From positions 1 through 64,000 of the forward strand of contig CAIJHQ010000037.1 in assembly GCA_903820505.1 (NCBI GenBank): a DNA stretch of 64,000 nt. The letters are read 5' to 3'. Both the position numbers and the translations under genes were made by a program. Below the pieces are notes generated by a model. It saw only the letters and a list, made by a program, of their open reading frames with translations. It was not told the origin of the DNA and did not search any database. Position 1 is the stretch's first letter, and the number at the start of each line of letters is the position of its first letter. The stretch comes from Candidatus Omnitrophota bacterium (GTDB taxonomy: Bacteria > Omnitrophota > Omnitrophia > Omnitrophales > Aquincolibacteriaceae). Shown here one piece after another: positions 1-7,682 of this stretch.

Positions 1-3
1 AGA

Positions 4-132
4 CCTCGGGGCGTAAGCCCGAGGATGAATGCGTTGGACGGACCCTGCGAAGCGTTAGCGTAGGAGGGTTCGTGAAATGCTTCGGCGGATTCCGCCGAAG
101 AAACATAAGGAACCACGGCTGTAAAGCCGTGG
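4..132. repeat. Cluster of perfect hairpin palindromes
   Basis: Three perfect inverted repeats lie in the first 132 bases: 4-10 with 18-24 (7-bp arms), 80-88 with 92-100 (9-bp arms, 3-base loop) and 113-120 with 125-132 (8-bp arms, GTAA loop). None is followed by a clear T-run on the plus strand. They lie just beyond the 3' end of the minus-strand gene that stops at 147, so one could end that transcript. Their density looks more like a small family of palindromic repeats. Similar hairpins occur between the two tRNA genes (5437-5459 and 5488-5504). Confidence 0.6.
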
Positions 133-146
133 GGCTCCATTCTTCG

Positions 147-593
147 TTACCTGGCGTTCATCTCCGGAAGGACGTCCCAAATGTAAAAAATGATGTTGGG
201 GCCGTTGGGGGCGATCTCGATCGTGAGGCGGGCTTCCCGGGTATTCTGGAAGCACATTTTTGAGGTCTTGTTGCAATAGAAAAGCTTGGCCCTGATCGTG
301 ACGAGCGTTTTGCCGGGCCGCGTGGCGAAGGGGATTTTGGTGTGTCCGTTCACCGGGTTGAAGTGTCGAGGGGGCGGCGCGGGGAAGGAGACGACGTCCC
401 GGGAGGCGGAAAGGGTCTCAAGGGCGAAAGGCGCTCCGGCGATGAACTCATAGCCCTTCGGCAGCCGCAGCATGAGGATCAACGTTCCGCGGCCGCTGGT
501 GACCTGAAAGGCACGCGCTTCGCTTCCGCCGGTGCTGACCAGCGAAAGAATAAGGAAAAATGATCCGAGGGCTTTTAAAAAACGTTTTTTCAT
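147..593 (-). CDS. Exported DsbD-N-terminal-like thiol protein
   Basis: The product is 148 residues. The start at 593 is chosen because GGAGG lies at 603-607 on the minus-strand reading; a longer frame reaching 641 lacks such a site. Residues 1-28 form a signal peptide (MKKRFLKALG, a hydrophobic core, then an ARA cleavage site). The mature part has beta-rich character and a late pair of cysteines in LFYCNKTSKMCFQN (CX6C). This is the pattern of the immunoglobulin-like N-terminal domain of DsbD and of the C-terminal domain of some thioredoxin-NHL proteins. A periplasmic thiol-exchange or redox-partner role is inferred. No thioredoxin or DsbD membrane domain is adjacent. The gene is divergent from the YggU-family gene. 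Confidence 0.6.
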   Translation of the reverse strand: MKKRFLKALGSFFLILSLVSTGGSEARAFQVTSGRGTLILMLRLPKGYEFIAGAPFALETLSASRDVVSFPAPPPRHFNPVNGHTKIPFATRPGKTLVTIRAKLFYCNKTSKMCFQNTREARLTIEIAPNGPNIIFYIWDVLPEMNAR

Positions 594-673
594 ATTAGGA
601 AACCTCCGCCGTATTATCAACGCGATCCTTGATCTTCTCAAGAAGAAAAGATGGTTCGCGCAGCCGGGAGACC

Positions 674-907
674 ATGAAGATCACGATCAAAGTCAAAACG
701 AACGCCAAACGGAACGCCGTGGAAACAGGCCAGGGCGGGGAACTCCGCGTGCTGGTCGCAGCGCCGCCGCAGGAAGGCCGGGCGAACGAAGCGGTGATCG
801 AAGTTCTGGCGGGCCATTTCAAGGTCCCGAAAAGTCACGTGGCGATCGTGGGCGGGTTCAAGAGCAAGAACAAGGTCGTACGGATCGGATCGTGTCAGTG
901 TTCATGA
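674..907 (+). CDS. DUF167/YggU family protein
   Basis: The product is 77 residues, starting MKITIKVKTNAKRNAVE. The start at 674 is favoured because GGGAG lies just upstream and because family members begin at this beta strand. The run VLVAAPPQEGRANEAVIEVLAGHF followed by KSHVAIVGGFKSKNKVVRI is the hallmark of the DUF167 (YggU) fold. Family members are 75-100 residues, so this one is complete. Their biochemical function is unknown. No operon partner is evident: the next gene starts 94 bases downstream and the neighbour upstream is divergent. Confidence 0.85.
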   Translation: MKITIKVKTNAKRNAVETGQGGELRVLVAAPPQEGRANEAVIEVLAGHFKVPKSHVAIVGGFKSKNKVVRIGSCQCS

Positions 908-1001
908 CCGGAGCGCAGCACGCGGTGAAAAACCTCGTATCCGCGGGGCAGAAGAATTTCGTTGTGCGTCGCGCGGGAACCCTTATGTTAGAATAAAACC
1001 C

Positions 1002-3374
1002 ATGTTTCGTAAGCTTGCGGAATTCATCCACCATGCTCGCTGGCCGATCCTGTTGGCCATGTTCATGAGCGTTCTCCTCTTCGGGGCCGCGGCCGCGCGC
1101 CTGCGGGTCGACCCCTCCATGGAAACGCTTTTCATCAAAAAATCCCCCGAATACAAGTATTACCAGGAATACAAACAGAAATACGGCAGCGACCAGATGA
1201 TCGCCGTCGCCATGGCGACGGGGGACCTGTTCACGGAATCGAACCTGAAGATCCTTCAGAACGTAACGAACGCCATTGCCAGTTACGATCAGGTCGAGCG
1301 CGTTATCAGCCTTTCCAACGCATCCGATATCAAACACAGGTTCCTCGGTGTCCGGATGGTGCCCGCGCTCCGGGGCGCGCTGGAAAATGAGGGCCAGCGC
1401 CAGGAGGTCAAAGCGGAGGTCCTGAAGAATGAGCTGTTCCTGAACAACCTTATTTCCAAGGACGGGAAGATCGCCAATATCCTGGTTTTCCTGAAAAGCA
1501 CGGGGAAACATGCCGCGGAGAACGGCGCTTTTATCGAACAACTCAAGGATTATCTCGACGATTTTGAAGGGCCGAACCTGAAGTTCTACATGGCCGGGGC
1601 TCCGGTCGAGCAGTACGAATTCATCCGTCTCATTCATCGTGACCAGTTCATTTTTATCCCGATCATCACCGTCGTTCTGGTCGTGATGACCTACCTGATC
1701 TACCAGAGCTTCGCGTGTATGCTTCTTTCCATGGCGATCGTTTTTTCGACGCTGGTCTGGACGCTGGGGACGATCTCGGTGCTGGGCCAGGAGCTCAACC
1801 TCATGACGTCGCTGCTCGCGCCGGTGATCATGATCGTGTCGGTGATCAATTCAACTTACCTGATCAATCTCTTCTTCGAGATCCGGCCGCACCACAAGAG
1901 CCTGAAGGAGGCCGTCGTCCAGACGATCCAGCAGCTCGGCGTGCCGTGTTTTCTGACGCATTTTACGGCGATTCTGGGCTTCGGTTCGCTGGCGTTGAAC
2001 CCGATCCCGGCCATCCAGAGTTTCGGGATCTTCGCGGCGCTCGGGACCTTTTATTCTTATATCATCGAGATCGTGCTGACGACCCTGTTATTGCCCTCCC
2101 TGCCGTACCGGCCGATCTGCGTGGATCCCACGGATGAAAAACATTTTTTTAACCGGGTAATCCTGGGCTTCCTGGAAAAACTGGAATACCACTGGAAATG
2201 GTGGATCCTGGTCCTGACGTTCGTGACGGTGGTCCTTTCCCTGGTAGGCGTCCAGAAGATCCAGGTCGATACGAACATCGTCAAGCAGATGAAACCCGAC
2301 CTGCCGCTCGCGATCGCGACCCGTTTCATCGATGATAACCTGACCGGCGTGTATTCTCTGGGGTTCGTGTTCCGCCGCAAGGACGGGGAGAGCCTGGTGG
2401 ACTATAACGCGTTGAACCGTCTGGACCAGTTCAAGACCTATCTGGAGACGGAACCCGGCATTCCCAAGGTCAATAGCATCACGACGCTCATCAAGAAGAT
2501 CAATGAAGCGCGCAAGAACGAGCCCGGAGCGTATGAGATCCCCCAAAAGCAGCTCCTTCTGTCGCTTTATTTCAAGGGAATGGCGAAGTCGAATGATCCG
2601 GAGCTTTGGAAATTGATCTCACCCGATTTTAAGGAGGCGCGGCTCGAGGCCCGCATGCGCGCGATCGGGACCACGGAAGGGGCCTTGCTGGAAGAGCGCA
2701 TCCGGGATTACTTAAAGAAGAACATGGATGATTTTTTTGAGTACAAGCTGACGGGCAATGTCGTGCTTCTCGGCAAGATCGCCAAGAGCCTTGTGCACGA
2801 ACAAGCCCAGAGCTTCGCGTTCGCTTTCGCGTCGATCCTGATCGTGATCATCCTGATCTTCCGCTCGGTCAAACTGGGGCTGCTTGCTTCCATCCCGAAC
2901 ATTTTTCCGATCCTGGCGGTGTATGGTTTCATGGGGTTCGTGGGGATCGAGCTTTCTACCGCCACGGCCATGATCGCGAGCATCGTCCTCGGTCTTGTGG
3001 TGGACGCCTCGATTCAGTTCCTGTACCGGTTCCGCAAGGAATTCGAACAGCGGTCGCACTACATCCAGTCCCTGCACCACACGTACCGCAATATGGGGCA
3101 GTCGATGATGGTTTCGACGTTGATCCTCGTGCTGGGGTTCGCGTCAAGCGTTTTCGCCAGTTTCCGGATCACGGTCCATTTCGGGGTCCTGACCAGCCTG
3201 ACGATCTTTTTGGCGCTGATCTGCTCGCTGCTGGTCCTTCCGGTCTTCTTGATCATGGTCAAACCGTTCGGTCCCCAACGGCTTTTCAAGCGGAAGGTCT
3301 CCGATAAGGATCCCATTCACGGGGCGGTGAGCGTTCCCAAGGAGTCTCCGGCCGCGCTTCTTGAAAACAAATGA
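1002..3374 (+). CDS. RND/MMPL-family exporter (HAE3-like)
   Basis: This 790-residue inner-membrane protein has the internally duplicated RND layout. It has one N-terminal membrane helix (about residues 14-34), a large periplasmic loop, a bundle of five helices (about 205-365), then a second helix, loop and bundle (about 395-750). The second bundle contains the conserved LGLVVDASIQFLYRFRKE stretch typical of MMPL/HpnN-type transporters. Such proteins use proton motive force to move hydrophobic molecules such as lipids or hopanoids to the periplasm or outer membrane. The substrate is not readable here. The start ATG has no strong ribosome site. TGTTAGAAT at 986-994 could be an extended -10 but would leave almost no leader. 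No periplasmic adaptor or TolC gene is adjacent, which agrees with HAE3-type members acting alone. Confidence 0.85.
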   Translation: MFRKLAEFIHHARWPILLAMFMSVLLFGAAAARLRVDPSMETLFIKKSPEYKYYQEYKQKYGSDQMIAVAMATGDLFTESNLKILQNVTNAIASYDQVERVISLSNASDIKHRFLGVRMVPALRGALENEGQRQEVKAEVLKNELFLNNLISKDGKIANILVFLKSTGKHAAENGAFIEQLKDYLDDFEGPNLKFYMAGAPVEQYEFIRLIHRDQFIFIPIITVVLVVMTYLIYQSFACMLLSMAIVFSTLVWTLGTISVLGQELNLMTSLLAPVIMIVSVINSTYLINLFFEIRPHHKSLKEAVVQTIQQLGVPCFLTHFTAILGFGSLALNPIPAIQSFGIFAALGTFYSYIIEIVLTTLLLPSLPYRPICVDPTDEKHFFNRVILGFLEKLEYHWKWWILVLTFVTVVLSLVGVQKIQVDTNIVKQMKPDLPLAIATRFIDDNLTGVYSLGFVFRRKDGESLVDYNALNRLDQFKTYLETEPGIPKVNSITTLIKKINEARKNEPGAYEIPQKQLLLSLYFKGMAKSNDPELWKLISPDFKEARLEARMRAIGTTEGALLEERIRDYLKKNMDDFFEYKLTGNVVLLGKIAKSLVHEQAQSFAFAFASILIVIILIFRSVKLGLLASIPNIFPILAVYGFMGFVGIELSTATAMIASIVLGLVVDASIQFLYRFRKEFEQRSHYIQSLHHTYRNMGQSMMVSTLILVLGFASSVFASFRITVHFGVLTSLTIFLALICSLLVLPVFLIMVKPFGPQRLFKRKVSDKDPIHGAVSVPKESPAALLENK

Positions 3375-3432
3375 AAGAGCGCGAAAAGAGAAAAAGGCGT
3401 GTCTGCTGATCGATATTCAGAAAAGGAGTGTT

Positions 3433-4965
3433 ATGAAGGATCTTAAGATAAGAACGGTCGCGTTTGCGGCCGTGGCGTTCATGGCAAGCGGCTTTCTTTT
3501 TTTGGCGAATTGTGAAGCTTCCAAAGGGGAGGCGGCGGAACTTCAAACGGTCAGTACCGAAAAAGAGAACCTTCGCGGGGTGATCGGATATCCTAACGGT
3601 GTCCAGGGCAGCAACGTTCTTCGCGTCGAAAAGATCATGCCTAAACGGATCCAGGTCGGGAAACTTTTCAGCTATACGGTCGGAGCGACGAACCTGACCG
3701 CCTGCGGGCTTGATGACGTGGTGGTCATCGAGAAGGTCCACGAGAAATTCCAGATCGTGAAGACCGCGCCGGAGTCGGCAAAAGTTTCCGGGCGCGTCAT
3801 CGAGTGGAGAGTGGGCGGGCTTGAGCCCAAGGGGACCAAGGTCCTGACGGTCACCGGCGTGGCGCGGGAAGCAGGAACGGTCATGTCCTGCACGAAAGCG
3901 ACCTATAACCCCCTGCTTTGTTTCGGTCCCGAAGTCGTTCCCTCCGACCTGAAAGTGGTCTTACAAGCGCCAGAGCAAGTCCTCCTTTGCGATAAGATCC
4001 CGATGAAGCTGGTTGTTTCGAATGAACGAGCGGAGGCTATTCAAAATGTTAAGATCTCTCAGGCGCTTCCCGAGGGGCTCAAGACTTGGGAGGGGGAGAA
4101 AAGCCTGGTGGAGATCGATGTGGGTGCTCTTGCCGGGAGGGCATCGCGGTCTCTCGACGTGTTTTTGAAAGCGTCTAAAGCGGGTAATTATGTATGCAAG
4201 GCGGACGCTGCCGCCGGCGGAGGTTTGACCGTAACGTCGGAACCCGTGACGATCGCTGTTAAGAATGCCGTGCTGAATATCAAAGCGAAAGGCCCCGAAA
4301 AGCTTTTTCTGGCCAAGGATGCGGTCTATGAGATCGAGGTTCAGAACACGGGGGATGCGGTGGCTGCAGGCGTTTTGGTGACGGCCAAGGTCCCGGCGGA
4401 GATGAGCTTCGTTAATGCCAGCAACGGTGGCACTTTCAGGGATGGGGTCGTGACCTGGAACATCGGGACCATGGACGTTCAAAAAGTGGTCACACTGAGC
4501 CTTACATACAAGGGGGTTTCGAACGGAGCGGTCCAGAGCGAAGCGAAGGCGAAAGGGACGTGCTGTCAGGAAGTTTCCGCGTCGGTGAAGACCGACGTTC
4601 GGGGCCTTCCGGCCCTCTTGCTGGAGTCTTCGGACGAACAGGACCCGATCGCCGTGGGGAACGTTGAAAAATTCCGGGTGACAGTCACCAATCAAGGGAC
4701 CGCGCCGGGGAACAACATCGTCCTGAAAGTCAATTTTGAGAAGAACTTTGACTATGTGTCGGCTACGGGACCGACCCAGGCGAAAGCGGAAAGCGCGAAA
4801 GTGGTGGAATTCGCCCCGCTGGCCTCTCTTGATCCGAAACAAAAAGCGACCTGGGAGATACGCGCCGAAGCGGTCGAAGAAGGCGATCACCGTTTTGGCG
4901 TTTCGGTAAAAAGCGATGCCCTCGGACGGTCCGTCGAAAAGACCGAGTCCACGCGGGTTTATTGA
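3433..4965 (+). CDS. DUF11-repeat (OmcB-like) surface protein
   Basis: The product is 510 residues. The start at 3433 follows AGGAG at 3424-3428; an in-frame upstream ATG at 3361 lies inside the preceding gene and is not used here. An N-terminal hydrophobic segment ends in FLFLANC, which may be a signal peptide or an atypical lipobox. The rest consists of four or five repeats of about 110 residues in the DUF11 (conserved repeat) style, with phrases such as EIEVQNTGDAVAAGVLVTAK and RVTVTNQGTAPGNNIVLKV. Cysteines are scattered through the first half. This organisation resembles the large cysteine-rich envelope protein OmcB of Chlamydiae, so an envelope or surface structural role is inferred. 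It lies 58 bases after the MMPL exporter on the same strand, possibly co-transcribed. Confidence 0.75.
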   Translation: MKDLKIRTVAFAAVAFMASGFLFLANCEASKGEAAELQTVSTEKENLRGVIGYPNGVQGSNVLRVEKIMPKRIQVGKLFSYTVGATNLTACGLDDVVVIEKVHEKFQIVKTAPESAKVSGRVIEWRVGGLEPKGTKVLTVTGVAREAGTVMSCTKATYNPLLCFGPEVVPSDLKVVLQAPEQVLLCDKIPMKLVVSNERAEAIQNVKISQALPEGLKTWEGEKSLVEIDVGALAGRASRSLDVFLKASKAGNYVCKADAAAGGGLTVTSEPVTIAVKNAVLNIKAKGPEKLFLAKDAVYEIEVQNTGDAVAAGVLVTAKVPAEMSFVNASNGGTFRDGVVTWNIGTMDVQKVVTLSLTYKGVSNGAVQSEAKAKGTCCQEVSASVKTDVRGLPALLLESSDEQDPIAVGNVEKFRVTVTNQGTAPGNNIVLKVNFEKNFDYVSATGPTQAKAESAKVVEFAPLASLDPKQKATWEIRAEAVEEGDHRFGVSVKSDALGRSVEKTESTRVY

Positions 4966-5309
4966 TCAGCCCGGGAAGAAGCTTTGTCCGGCTTTTCCAT
5001 TTTCTTTATGTGATTTTCCAAAGTTTTTATGTATACTCTCTCCCGATTCGGGGGCCGGTGCTCGTTCGCATCCGTTTTCTTATAAGTGGTTTTACTACGG
5101 CAGGTTAGAACTGTTTTTTCGGAGTGCCGGTTTCGTTTTCCCGCGCTGTTTTGGCCTTGTGCCGGGCATTAAAGGCTGACCGGGATCGCACTGATTACCT
5201 TTAAATTATGATTTAATGAGAATCAGTGCTGCCCTGGCTTTGTATGGAGAAATTAAGGGTAGCCAGGACTGCACTAATTACCTTTAAATTTTTATTAATG
5301 AGAATCAGT
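4966..5309. other. Intergenic region before tRNA-Thr
   Basis: No convincing gene lies here. An open frame at 4916-5179 has no ribosome site and no recognisable protein character. The last 120 bases carry two related inverted repeats, listed separately, the second of which runs into the tRNA-Thr 5' end. A promoter for the tRNA genes is expected here but I cannot assign -35 and -10 boxes with confidence. Confidence 0.5.
5188..5231. repeat. Imperfect inverted repeat, copy 1
   Basis: GCACTGATT at 5188-5196 pairs perfectly with AATCAGTGC at the far end, with a further TTAAAT/ATTTAA pairing inside. This makes a stem-loop of about 42 bases with an A+T-rich centre. It is closely similar to copy 2, 83 bases downstream (5271-5313). 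The symmetry and repetition suggest a tandem operator or a small repeat element; the function is unknown. Confidence 0.7.
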
Positions 5310-5313
5310 GCTG
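5271..5313. repeat. Imperfect inverted repeat, copy 2, touching tRNA-Thr
   Basis: This copy shares the GCACT-ATTACCTTTAAAT core and the AATGAGAATCAGTGCTG end with copy 1. It has one substitution in the left arm, so its outer stem has one mismatch. Its right end overlaps the first four bases of tRNA-Thr (5310-5313). The tRNA 5' end therefore lies inside the repeat, which could matter for transcription or 5' processing of the tRNA. Confidence 0.65.
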
Positions 5314-5380
5314 GTGTAGCTCAGGGGTAGAGCAGCTGTTTTGTAAACAGCGGGTCGGGGGTTCAAATCCCTCCACCAGC
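5310..5380 (+). tRNA. tRNA-Thr (anticodon TGT)
   Basis: The sequence folds as a standard cloverleaf. The acceptor arms GCTGGTG and CACCAGC are fully complementary. The D-arm is GCTC/GAGC. The anticodon stem GCTGT/ACAGC encloses loop TTTGTAA with anticodon TGT, which reads ACA (Thr). The T-arm is GGGGG-TTCAAAT-CCCTC. CCA is not encoded, unlike the neighbouring tRNA-Tyr. The 5' end overlaps inverted repeat copy 2. The last 12 bases are repeated at 5459-5470. Confidence 0.95.
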
Positions 5381-5525
5381 TTGTTTTGGGCTGGGGTGGG
5401 GGTTCTGAGGCGAAGATCTTCGGGATCGAGCGGAATGTCGTAAGCGTTGGGCTTACGACCTCCACCAGCTGGTTTTTGGACGAGAGAGGCTTGAGGCGCA
5501 AGCCCTCCGGATCGAATGAGTTGTT
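5381..5525. repeat. Spacer between tRNAs: duplicated tRNA-Thr 3' end and hairpins
   Basis: CCTCCACCAGCT at 5370-5381 (tRNA-Thr 3' end plus one base) recurs at 5459-5470. A similar T-rich stretch follows each copy. Perfect hairpins lie at 5437-5459 (9-bp arms, 5-base loop) and 5488-5504 (6-bp arms). Two related segments beginning TGAGGCG and ending GGATCGA lie at about 5406-5428 and 5492-5514. The first hairpin followed by a T-stretch could terminate or process the tRNA-Thr transcript. The duplicated tRNA end could be a footprint of partial duplication or integration. Confidence 0.55.
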
Positions 5526-5612
5526 GGGGAGTTGCCCGAGCGGCCAAAGGGGACAGACTGTAAATCTGTTGGCTTTTAGCCTTCAGTGGTTCGAATCCAC
5601 TACTCCCCACCA
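5526..5612 (+). tRNA. tRNA-Tyr (anticodon GTA)
   Basis: This is a class II (long variable arm) tRNA. The acceptor arms are GGGGAGT and ACTCCCC. The anticodon stem ACAGA/TCTGT encloses CTGTAAA with anticodon GTA, which reads TAC and TAT. A long variable arm is followed by the T-arm GTGG-TTCGAAT-CCAC. Discriminator A and an encoded CCA end the gene at 5612. The pairing of tRNA-Thr and tRNA-Tyr on one strand is a common bacterial arrangement. Confidence 0.95.
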
Positions 5613-6011
5613 TTTTTCCGGTTGTTGAAGTATAAGCGAAGTACGATCTGCCGGGTTTTCCCGACGGCAGAAAATCCAATAGCGGGATTTCCTCGAAGAT
5701 CTTCTCCGGTATTCCCGGACAAAACATCGCCCCTCCGCAACGGTTCGCCACCATTCGCAATTAAGCCCTTTCACGGGTTCCTCAGGAAAATCCGGCAAGG
5801 GATGCGTGGTGGGACATGTTCTCAATCCCCGCAGTTTCGCCCGGCCATCGCTCTGGGGTGGAAGACGGAAGTGTTCTTTTTATAATCTCGTCTTGCTGTT
5901 ATTATATCCCCCAAGAATGGCGCGGACCCTCTGCGCTTCCCGGTGACAAGAAAGCGCCGTACTTGTACTCCGAGGAGTGCTTCCGGTCCTGAGCATGGGA
6001 AACAGGGAAAA
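5613..6011. other. Intergenic region before the exopolysaccharide operon
   Basis: I see no credible gene. Right after tRNA-Tyr there is a hairpin with CTGCCG/CGGCAG arms and an inner GGG/CCC pairing at about 5650-5674, which may end the tRNA transcript. TATAAT occurs at 5881-5886 without a good -35 partner and could be the -10 of the operon promoter. The first gene is assigned to start at 6012; an upstream GTG-frame extension (from 5943) shows no signal-peptide character. Confidence 0.4.
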
Positions 6012-7682
6012 ATGACGAGAAAATTAATCTTTTTCGCGTTGCTTCTGGCTCTTTTGGCGGGGCTTTTTTTTACGGCGACCCCATCTCCGCAAAAAATGGA
6101 GCCCTTGCCGCGGCCCGCAGGTTCCAGGGCGGCCTTGATCCTTTACGACGAATTCCCGAAATTTGATGCAGGATCCCTCTATTCCGTGCTGCTCGCCAAC
6201 CTTTTGGGACACTTCCAGTTAGGACACGAGATCAAGCCTGTCTCCGAATACCATGCGGGCGACATGGACGGCTTTGAAGCGATCTTCTACCTGGGATTCA
6301 TTAAGAACGCTTTTATCCCGCCGGCTTTCTTTTCTGACGTTTATAAAACCCAAAAGCCGGTGGTTTGGTTCCGTAACAATCTGAACCAGTTGCAGGGCAG
6401 CGCGGATTTCGATTTCCTCAAGGAGTACGGATTTTGTTATATAAAGACCGCGTTGCAGGGAGACCCCAAAGGTAAAGAGCGGCCTCCTTTTTATGACCGC
6501 TTTTACTACAAAGGACAGGTCCTTGACCGCAGGGAAATAACCGGAAGACTGCCCTGGCTCGGAGACCTTTCCATGACCGTCGCCAGGATCACGGACCCGT
6601 CCATTGTCAAAGTTTGGGCAACGGCGGAAAAACCCGAGACGGCGGAAAAAATACCTTATATCCTCCAGGCGAAGAATCTCTGGTTCGTGGCGGACATCCC
6701 GTTCGATTTTTTGGAGCTGAGGGACCGCTATCTCATCCTGTGCGATATTTTGCATGAGATGTTGAAAATAGACCATCCGCGCAAACTGACGGCGCTTTTG
6801 AGGGTCGAAGACGTAAGCCCCGCGACGGACCCGGAAGAGCTGAAAAAATTCCTGAAATTTTTTAAAAAACAAAAAGTACCTTTATCCATGGGAGTTATTC
6901 CGTTCTTCAAGGACCCTACGGGAACGGTTTTTGAGCGGCCGGTCGATCTGAGCTTTTCTGACGCTGCGGAGACACTGCAAGTGATCAAGGATTTCCAAAA
7001 GGGAGGAGGGGCCGTTCTCATGCATGGGATCACCCACCAATGCGATGACGTTAAGGACCCCAAACTGAGGATCACGGCGGTGGGGTATGAATTCTGGGAT
7101 TACGAGAACAATCGGCCGCTCAAGAACGATACAGCTGCATTCGTCAGGGGGAGACTCGCGGCCGGAAAGAATGAATTTATAAAACAGGGTTTGAGTTTTG
7201 ACGCGTTCGAGGTTCCTCACTATACGGCCTCGCCATTGGACCACCGGATCTTCGCGAGAGAGTTTGATTTTGCGATGCACGAGGTCGTTACCCGCCTTTA
7301 TGACACGACCCGGATACCCATGACTCCGGAGCGGGAAAAAACAGCTTCTGATTTCGAGATCCAACAGCCGTTCCCTTACAAGATCTATAAGAGCGTTTGC
7401 GGGGAATGTCTGATCCCGAGCGGGACCATAGAAAATTTTGAAGACGCGGATGCGAAAACCGCCGAGACTGTGGAGAAGAAAAAAAACATGATCCTGAAGC
7501 AGGCCGAAGCCCTGACGGTCGTCCGCGACGGGTGCGCGTCTTTTTATGTGCACCCGTTCATTTTTGACATGATGAAGCAGCATCGCATCAAGGCCGCCGC
7601 GGTGTGGAAAGAGGTTCTCACGGGCATGAAGCGTATGGGGTATGAATTTTGCAACATCAAAACGTACGAGGAGCAACAATGA
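6012..7682 (+). CDS. DUF2334 polysaccharide deacetylase-like protein
   Basis: The product is 556 residues. The start at 6012 gives a signal peptide or anchor (MTRKLIFFALLLALLAGLFF). The N-terminal half is a predicted periplasmic domain of unknown type. From about residue 258 the sequence matches DUF2334, a NodB-related carbohydrate esterase group: ALLRVEDVSP (Asp267), a VPLSMGVIPFF strand, LMHGITHQ (His338, His342) and FEVPHYTAS (His403). The acidic and His residues expected of a metal-dependent deacetylase are present. It is the first gene of an exopolysaccharide operon, overlapping wecB by 4 bases, so N-deacetylation of the exported polymer is inferred. A degenerate paralogue lies at 10723-12510. 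Confidence 0.75.
   Translation: MTRKLIFFALLLALLAGLFFTATPSPQKMEPLPRPAGSRAALILYDEFPKFDAGSLYSVLLANLLGHFQLGHEIKPVSEYHAGDMDGFEAIFYLGFIKNAFIPPAFFSDVYKTQKPVVWFRNNLNQLQGSADFDFLKEYGFCYIKTALQGDPKGKERPPFYDRFYYKGQVLDRREITGRLPWLGDLSMTVARITDPSIVKVWATAEKPETAEKIPYILQAKNLWFVADIPFDFLELRDRYLILCDILHEMLKIDHPRKLTALLRVEDVSPATDPEELKKFLKFFKKQKVPLSMGVIPFFKDPTGTVFERPVDLSFSDAAETLQVIKDFQKGGGAVLMHGITHQCDDVKDPKLRITAVGYEFWDYENNRPLKNDTAAFVRGRLAAGKNEFIKQGLSFDAFEVPHYTASPLDHRIFAREFDFAMHEVVTRLYDTTRIPMTPEREKTASDFEIQQPFPYKIYKSVCGECLIPSGTIENFEDADAKTAETVEKKKNMILKQAEALTVVRDGCASFYVHPFIFDMMKQHRIKAAAVWKEVLTGMKRMGYEFCNIKTYEEQQ

Noticed and set aside
4-132. Clustered repeats at the left edge considered as a CRISPR array.
   Set aside because: The palindromes differ in sequence and are not separated by uniform spacers; no cas gene is present.
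5370-5470. Duplicated tRNA-Thr end considered as attL/attR of an integrative element.
   Set aside because: Only 89 bases separate the copies and no integrase or phage gene lies nearby. It is kept only as a possible footprint.
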